In this document: in pieces, positions 57,602-64,000 of the stretch
How positions within the stretch are numbered: the first letter of the stretch is position 1
Layout: each line of letters begins with the position of its first letter
Source of the DNA: Hydrangea macrophylla
Lineage: Eukaryota > Streptophyta > Magnoliopsida > Cornales > Hydrangeaceae
Length of the DNA stretch: 64,000 nucleotides
Assembly (NCBI GenBank): GCA_033977485.1
Contig: CM066982.1
Location: 30,048,218 to 30,112,217, forward strand
Direction of reading: 5' to 3'
Translations under genes and position numbers: made by a program
The notes under the pieces: model-generated
Databases searched by the model: none
Told to the model about the DNA's origin: nothing
The model's input: the letters and a program-made list of their open reading frames with translations, nothing else

Positions 57602-58210
57602 TCAACTATCTAAGGGCTGTAGTCCCATCCCTTTTGAGGTTTTACAAACCTTCTCTCGTGCTAGTCCTTTCGTCAAAGGATCAGCCAAGTTCTCCTCAGA
57701 CCGTACATAATCCACTCTTACAGCTCCAGAAGAGAGAAACTCTCTAATAGTGCTGTGTTTGCGACGTATTTGTCGCTTCTTGCCGTTATAGTAACGGTTC
57801 TCAACTTTTACAATAGCCGCGGTACTATCACAGTGGATTAGGACAGCTGGTATCGGTCCCTCCCATAAAGGGGTATCTGATAGCAGATTTCTCAACCAAC
57901 CTGCCTCCTCACTAGCTGTAGCTAGTGCTATCATCTTTGACTCCATAGTGGACTGAGCCAAAATAGTCTGTTTCTTAGACTTCCATGAAACTGCGCCTCT
58001 AGCAATACAAAAAAAGTATCCACTAGTGGCCTTGGAGTCATCTGATAGGGTATTCCAATCAGCATCGCTATATCCTTCAAGGACAACGGGAAACTTCTGA
58101 TAATGTAATTTTAGGTTCATCGTCCTTTTTAGGTAACGCATGACCCTTTCAATAGCATGCCAATGCTCCATACTAGGTCTACTAGTAAACCTACATAGTA
58201 CTCCAACAGC
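57602..58210 (-). pseudogene. Element H RNase H
   Basis: In element sense it continues the RT frame after a TAA at 58211-58213. It carries GYSDADWNTLSDDSKATSGY, QTILAQSTMESKMIALATAS and SEENLADPLTKGLA, the Copia RNase H hallmarks. The stop falls where the family usually has Tyr. The last residue sits at 57605 before the stop at 57602-57604. Confidence 0.9.
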
Positions 58211-59257
58211 TTAAGCTATATCTGGCCCAGTGCAATCAGTAGCATAACGGAGGCTACCAATGATGCTCGCATACTCAGTTTGTCTAACACTGTCACCAGT
58301 GTTCTTGAACAATTTTACACTAGGGCCATATGGAGTACATGCTGGTTTACAGTTAACGTAATTGTATTTCTTTAGAATCTTCTCAATGTAATGAGATTGA
58401 TCTAAAGAAAGTCCCTTTTCGGACCTAGTAATATTAATTCCAAGAATTACACTAGCTTCTCCTAAATCTTTCATATTAAAGTTGGCACATAAGAAAGATT
58501 TAACTTCATTAATGACATGAATATTTGATCCAAAAATAAGTAAGTCATCCACATATAAGCAAATAATAGTGCAAGTGTTGTTTTCAAATTTGTAATAAAT
58601 ACATTTGTCACTTTCATTTATTTTAAAACCATTTGAGATGACTAAACTATCAAATTTATCATGCCATTGTTTAGGAGCTTGTTTCAAACCATAAAGAGAT
58701 TTATCTAATTTGCAAACTTTATTTTCTTGACCAAAAATAATAAAACCTTCAGGTTGGTCCATATAAATCTCTTCTTCTAATTCACCATTTAAAAAAGTTG
58801 TTTTAACATCCATCTGGTGTACTACTAAATCATGAATAGCAGCTAAAGCAAATAGTACACGAATAGAAGTAATTCTAGTGACAGGTGAATAAGTATCAAA
58901 GAAATCAATATTTTCTCTTTGTCTATAACCCTTAGCTACAAGACGTGCCTTATATTTATCTATCATGCCATCGGGTTTAAATTTCTTTTTAAGAATCCAT
59001 TTGCAACCTATTGTCTTACAACCAGGTGGAAGATTTAGTACGTGCCAAGTCTTATTTGATTCCAATGATTCCATTTCATCATTTATAGCTTCTTGCCATA
59101 AATCAGCATCTATAGAAGTCAAGGCTTCTTGGAGGGTGTTAGGATCCTCCTCTAAGTTGTAAGTAAAAAAGTCGGTCCCAAAATCTTTCGCGATTCGAGC
59201 TCTCTTACTTTTTCTAGGTTCTAGTTCATATTCATTTGGTTCTATTAATCTAGTCAT
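58211..59257 (-). pseudogene. Element H reverse transcriptase
   Basis: 348 residues. It has KTIGCKWILKKKFKPDGMID, KARLVAKGYRQRENIDFFDT, MDVKTTFLNGELEEEIYMDQ and the active-site YVDDLLIFG. Its start is out of frame with the integrase because of a one-base loss near 59300. It ends at a nonsense codon before RNase H. Confidence 0.93.
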
Positions 59258-60342
59258 ATCATATGATGTTGAACCCCCACTATTTTTAAATTTAAAAGGA
59301 AATTATTTTCGAAAAAATCAACATCACTGGATTCAATTATAACATGATTCTTTAAGTCATAAAATCTATAAGCCTTACTATTAATAGCGTACCCAATAAA
59401 AACACATTCATAAGCTCTACTAGCTAATTTGGACCTTTTAGGGTCTGGAATTCTAACATATGCCAAACAACCCCATGTTCTAAAATAATCCACATTTGGT
59501 TTTCTTCTTTTCCAAATTTCATAAGGGGAAATATAAGTTTTAGAGTTAGGAACTCTATTTAATACATGACAAACAGTTAATAATATTTCCCCCCACCAAT
59601 GAGAAGCTGCCCCTGAATTTAATAAAATAGCAACTACTAATTCAGTAAAAGTCCAATTTTTTCTTTCAGCTTTTCCATTCATTTCAGGGGAATACGGGGC
59701 AGTTTTCTCATGAATGATTCCATTAATTTTATATAAAGCAATAAATTCATCAGACTCATATTCATGTCCTCTGTCACTACGAAATCTTTTAATTTTTCTA
59801 TTAAACTGATTTTCAATCTTATTTAGGAAAATTTTGAACATGTCAATGGCTTCACTTTTATTTTTCATAAGATAAACAAATGAATAATTTGAGCTATCAT
59901 CAATAAAAGTAATAAAATACCTTTTTCCATTTCTAGTTAAAATTCCTTCATATTCACAAATATCTGAATGAATTAATTCAAGAGGTTCAGATTCCCTAGT
60001 GACAAATTTATGTGGTGTTTTAGTGATTTTTGCTTGGCTACAAAATTCACATTTGTCAAATTCATTTAAGGACAATTGTGGAATATATCCTAGACTACTC
60101 ATATTTTTCACAAGTCTTTTATTCACATGACATAATCTAGCATGCCAAACATTAAAAGAACACAACATGTAAGTAGAAGAAGAAATTTTATTAAAATCAA
60201 CATTTAACTTAAACATTCCCTCAGTTGCATAACCCTTTCCAACAAACACTCCACTCTTAGTTAAAGTAAAAAGATCAGCCCCAATAGTTTGAGTAAATCC
60301 AGCCTTGTTGAGAAGATAGCCCGAAACAAGATTTTTCCTCAT
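59254..60342 (-). pseudogene. Element H integrase
   Basis: 362 residues. A GAG-pre-integrase zinc finger (HARLCHVNKRLVK ... CEFCSQAK) precedes the catalytic core: Asp in IHSDICEYEG, Asp in RSDRGHEYES, Glu in NGKAERKN. The upstream frame stops with TAA at 60343-60345 exactly where this Met begins, in the same frame, so the Met is not a true start. The last 20 residues are out of the conserved frame. Confidence 0.92.
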
Positions 60343-60795
60343 TTATGGAGTGTGCAAGACATCCTTCAAAATGACAGTCTTTCCAGAAGTAAACTTCAAT
60401 TCAACCTCCCCAATACCAGCAACAGTAGTGGTGTGGGAATCACCCAACAACACTTTCTTGTCCTTAGCTTCAGAATAGGATTTGAACATGTCACGGTCAT
60501 AGCAAACATGGCGAGAGGCGCCAGTGTCTACCCAGCACCCCTCGGATCCACCAACAATATTAACCTTGGAAATCAGAGCAACGAGCTGCTCTTCGGCAAG
60601 ATTTGCTTGGGGAGCAACTCGTCGTTGATTCCTACAGTTTCGAGCCATATGACCTGGCTTACCACATTTGTAGGAAACAAACAGTCCAGCGTCATTTATT
60701 CCTGAGGGGGGTATGTTCCTATTCTGATTTGGCTTCGGATGCTGATTCTTGTTGTTGTTGCGGTTCTTGCTCTGATTTCGGTTTTGAAACTTCAT
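60343..60795 (-). pseudogene. Element H nucleocapsid and protease
   Basis: 150 residues. The zinc knuckle reads SYKCGKPGHMARNC, with Ser where the first Cys should be. The protease active site follows as WVDTGASRHVCYDRDMF. It ends at a stop just before the integrase. A frame change separates it from the gag frame (60813-61484). Confidence 0.88.
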
Positions 60796-60812
60796 GGTTT
60801 TTGCAGGTGGTT

Positions 60813-61484
60813 TCAGAACAACAGAGGTTTGTTTTTAGAAAAATTTTGAGGCTTCTTGTTGTTGGAAACAACAAGAACCTGTTCTTTTAAATCTTGTTTT
60901 CTTGCCTCCTCCTCAATACGAAGGCGAGTTATCAAACTTTCCAATGAAAATTCTTTGGTTTTGTGTCTCAAAATATTTTTGAAATCTTTCCAACTTGGGG
61001 GAAGCTTGTCAATAATGACAACAACTTGAAACTGATCATTTAAATCCATGCCCTCAGATATTATCTCATGAGCAATTTGTTGCAGCTCATGGGATTGAGC
61101 TTCAACAGATTTGTCATCCGTCATTTGATATTGCAAATAACGGCTGCTTGCAAATTTCTTTGCTCCAGCTTCTTCAGTGTCATATTTTTTCTGAAGGGCA
61201 TCCCAAACCCTTTTTGCAGAATCACAATTTGCATAATAATCATAAAGACTATCAGAGAGTCCATTCAAAATATAATTTTTGCAAAGAAAATCATTTTCAT
61301 TCCAAATGTCAGACTCTCTGATTTGAGCAACAGTGGGATTTTCAGAAACAGTGGGTTTTTCAGAAAGACAAAAAGATTGCAATTTTTTCGTAGTTAAGAA
61401 AAACATCATTTTCATCCTCCACCGTTTAAAGTGAAGGCCCTCAAATTTGAAGGGTTTGTTGAGGTCATGGGTAACAGAGAGCAT
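60813..61484 (-). pseudogene. Element H Gag
   Basis: 223 residues. It starts MLSVTHDLNKPFKFEGLHFK and RWRMKMMFFLT, then has KRVWDALQKKYDTEEAGAKK and LPPSWKDFKNILRHKTKEFS, typical of Copia gag. The frame ends before the nucleocapsid because of an indel near 60800. The Met at 61484 is only 37 bases from the LTR. Confidence 0.9.
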
Positions 61485-61521
61485 TGAAGATTCTATGGCA
61501 GATGAAAAGTCGTCTTAAAAT

Positions 61522-62365
61522 TGTTACTGTAGAAACTAAAAAGAACAATGTTACCAATAACAGTAGCCTTTGACGTTTTTCTTGGGATGAGTCGCGAACT
61601 TAGTAGCTCTCTTTAAGACGCTTCGAGGCTCTGCCCAAGTTGTGCAAGCAGTTCGGATGAAGGCCACGACGTTCCCAGGATAAAGCAGCCCAGAAATCAC
61701 CTCTATCTCGAAAATCCTTGCACGGAGGAAGATTGGAAAACCCACACCCTTTCAGAAATAGTTGCTCAGAAACTGTAAAGAAAACTGTGTATAAAAAAAT
61801 ATCTGTAACTCCTTTTGCTCTCTGTCAATTGTATATTTTTTATGAAAGCAGTTTCTATATATATAAACAATATATTCTGAACGTTGGGGAATTATAGCAT
61901 TGCAAAACGTGGAGAGAAGTCTGGGAACGTTGGAGAAAAAACTGGAAATAAAAAACGTGGAGGAGTTTTAGGGAGACTTGGTCTCCAACTGATTCAATCC
62001 AAATAAAATTCTTTCCGATTAAAAGAAATCATTTTCCAAATAAATTTTGTATAAAAAGATATATATAGGCCACACCCAAGCCCGGCCCGGAACTGGGCGG
62101 GGCGGCGGCGCGCGCGTGTGTATGTTTTGTGGTAAACCCAATTGGGCCTAGGTCCTCCCCCTTCACAAAACTTGGTTCCCCCAAGGAGCCCAACCCTTAC
62201 TCCAACCTCCACTTATATATAGCCTTCCCACTTCTTCTAATTTTCCTATGTGGGACAAGTAAAATAACATTTGGGTTGGTTTGTGAATAAGACAAAACTC
62301 AAACCAATTTTCAAAAGTTTTCCCTCAAACTTTCCCTCCAATTTTAAAATACACTTTTTCCAACA
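61522..62365 (-). mobile_element. Element H 5' LTR
   Basis: 844 bp, homologous to 56174-57051 with scattered differences and a shorter GC-rich segment (62075-62120). It is followed on the right by GTTTC and the rest of the hAT element. Confidence 0.93.
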
Positions 62366-63402
62366 GTTTCGGGTGGAGTCGGGTTGGTTTTGGGTGAAAC
62401 CCGACAAAGAGCATACAACATGTTGAAACACTTTTTATAACCTGTTTGTACAACATGTTTTCCACTTTTTTGTAAACTTTTACAATAATAACATATTAGT
62501 TATTTTATTATAATCCCACATCAAGCAACCTTACAAATTACAATGACAGCATCAAGTTCATAAAAGAATTGATAAACAAAAACAAAAAGCAAAATAATAA
62601 TAGTAATACTAGAAGTCTAGCATAAGTCTTAAAAAAAAAAAAAGCATTTATACTAGGGGATGTATATACCGAGTCGGGTCGGGTGGAGTCGGGTCAATTA
62701 ACACATAAAACCGACATCCGACTTGAAGTTTGTCGGGTCTAACAATTGGAACCCGTGACTCCACCCGCAACCTATACAAATCGACTCGAAAGGATAGGGT
62801 TTGTCGAGTTGGGTCGGGTTTCACGGGTCATCAGTTTTTTTGGCCAGCCCTATTTCTCATGACCAATACCTAATTATTCATAATCAGTACCACATTTCTC
62901 ATAACCAACACAACATTTCGTTTTTTTTTTCACTGTTGATTTTTTTTTTTCATAACCAACAAGGTTATAACATAAAAAATAAAATAAAAATAAAAAATAA
63001 TCCAAGGTTCAAACAAGGTTCCACCTCCCTTTACAGTTGATTTTTTTTTTTTTGGGAATTGTAATAATTATATTCAAATCAACAACATACACAAAAAAAT
63101 AAAAAAACATAAAAAAATTAAATAAATGCAATGTGGTGTTGGTTATGACCAATGTCATACTGGTTATGCAAAATGTGGTACTAGTCATGAGAAATGTGAT
63201 ATGTGATGACATAACCGTAAATACAGTTAATTAAATAGTCATTTATGTGACCATTGTAACCGATTCAATGGGTTCTAGGTTTTTTTTATTTAAAAATTCA
63301 ATGAATGAGATGAAAAGTTGGAGATCTAATGACTATTATAAAAGGGGTTGACATCCACCCCTTTTAGGTGGGGGTGTATTGTAGACTGACTCCAGCCCCT
63401 AT

Positions 63403-64000
63403 ATACACATATGTGTGATAACAAGAGAGAGGAGACAACCTCAATATGAATTGACCACGAAGAAAACTAATGAATATCTGGGGCTCACGACAACTAATGC
63501 AAGACTGAAATTTCTTTATCTTTAGTTAGGGCATTTCAATTTGCAAGTTTTTGGAGAAATTACTTTATTGGGGTTTTCTATAATAAAGTGAAATTTGTCA
63601 ATTTTGACTACCAATAGATGAATACACAATGGGCTTATTTTAAATAGCCTATTTCGAATCCTGTAGCTGCACCCTTAGGCTCTTTTTGGTTTATAGATTT
63701 AGTGAGGAAAAGAAAGTAAAACATATAGGAAAATATTTTCTTTGGCTAATATTGGTGCGCTTGATAGGCCTTTTTTTCTATGAAATTTTTTTTTTATTAA
63801 TTTTTCAGCTAATGTGGTGTTTGATTGCCTAACTTTTCCGTAGAAGTGTTTTCCATAAGAGTGGTTACGTGACTACATTGACCTCATTTTTGAGAAAAAT
63901 AATTTCCTCCAACCCCTAAGGGAAACGATGAATAAAATAGCAAGGAAAAGAAAATAAGGTGAGATATAAGTAAAACAGTTGAAATTTTATGAGTCATTTC
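63403..64000. other. AT-rich flank without recognised features
   Basis: About 600 bases of AT-rich sequence. I see no gene, RNA or element end. Confidence 0.4.

Larger units (their letters stand above)
56174..62365 (-). mobile_element. Element H: full-length Copia retrotransposon, broken coding region
   Basis: LTRs 56174-57051 and 61522-62365 (TGTTACTG...TCCAACA on the plus strand) are flanked by perfect GTTTC duplications (56169-56173 and 62366-62370). The polypurine tract is the complement of ATCCCCCACTTG at 57052. The order gag, protease, integrase, RT, RNase H on the minus strand is Copia. The leader between LTR and first Met is only 37 bases and has no TGG-type PBS. The coding region has at least two frameshifts and two stops. 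Confidence 0.95.
56053..62852. mobile_element. hAT-type non-autonomous element, perfect 8-bp TSD
   Basis: It starts TAGGGCTGGCC (56053-56063) and ends GGCCAGCCCTA (62842-62852). TTTCTCAT lies immediately on both sides (56045-56052 and 62853-62860). An 8-bp duplication and a TAGGG terminus are hAT characteristics. Without the Copia insertion it is about 0.6 kb, made largely of GTCGGGT-type phrases, and has no transposase. Confidence 0.9.
55558..63402. mobile_element. Terminal-inverted-repeat element, split by hAT and Copia insertions
   Basis: The left end (GGTCAATCTACAATACACC near 55561, then GGGTGTATGTCAACCCC) is mirrored on the right (GGGGTTGACATCCACCCC near 63345, GGGTGTATTGTAGACTGACT near 63373). 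Inside, CGTAAATACAGT-type and CACATTTCTCAT-type phrases also occur inverted on the two sides. Without the nested insertions it would be about 1 kb and non-coding. Exact ends and target duplication are unclear, so the superfamily is left open. Confidence 0.6.

Overview
This is plant nuclear DNA, almost certainly from a eudicot with a repeat-rich genome. The evidence is nested long-LTR Ty3/Gypsy and Copia retrotransposons, a Helitron, a hAT element, MITEs, and a decayed fragment of plastid DNA (psaB joined to rps12). I see no intact ordinary host gene. Every convincing coding region belongs to a mobile element, to a gene carried by one, or to a captured or transferred fragment.

Layout, left half. 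Positions 1-1831 look like the 3' end and 3' LTR of an Athila-like Gypsy element ('F'). 1832-4255 is the 3' untranslated region of a plus-strand Tat/Ogre-type element ('C'): four different tandem arrays, then a hairpin and a polypurine tract. Its LTR starts at 4256 and is cut twice by later insertions, so its pieces lie at 4256-4382, 25569-26097 and 37122-38703. The first insertion is element 'A' (4383-25563, minus strand, about 21.2 kb, Tat/Ogre-like). It has gag, protease, G-patch, RT, dual RNase H and integrase, and also two genes in antisense: a six-exon plant mobile domain (PMD) gene and a DUF7745-like gene. Behind them lies a 120-bp satellite-like array. The second insertion is element 'B' (26098-37116, plus strand, perfect ATCCC target duplication), a young Tekay/Del-type chromovirus whose polyprotein has a single nonsense codon.

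Middle. 38704-39240 is probably the 3' end of a further Tat-type element ('D'), whose 3' LTR is 39241-42218 and belongs to the same family as A's LTRs. D sits in a Copia element ('G', RNase H tail plus 3' LTR, 42219-44084). G in turn appears to sit in another Tat-like LTR ('E', tail 44085-44358). The implied nesting is E > G > D > C > (A, B). Next come the chimeric plastid insert (44359-45050), an LTR-like stretch (45051-47006), and a Helitron (47236-50707) carrying a fragment of a plant F-box/LRR-like gene with a 311-bp internal tandem duplication.

Right half. 50708-55550 is AT-rich and featureless apart from a 175-bp MITE. A terminal-inverted-repeat element (about 55560-63400) contains a hAT element (56053-62852, perfect 8-bp TSD). 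The hAT contains a broken minus-strand Copia element ('H', 56174-62365, perfect 5-bp TSD). The last 600 bases hold nothing I recognise.

Most striking points: (1) A's primer-binding site extends into a 50-nt copy of the 3' half of a tRNA-Arg, with G where the A34/inosine-34 wobble base is expected. (2) The same CGGCA/TGCCG-rich arrays lie upstream of the LTR promoter and of both antisense genes. (3) A palindromic CTACGT...ACGTAG module recurs near the 3' ends of these elements. (4) A PBS-like TGGCGACTC sits inside the LTRs of four Tat-type families, 80-130 bp before the LTR end.
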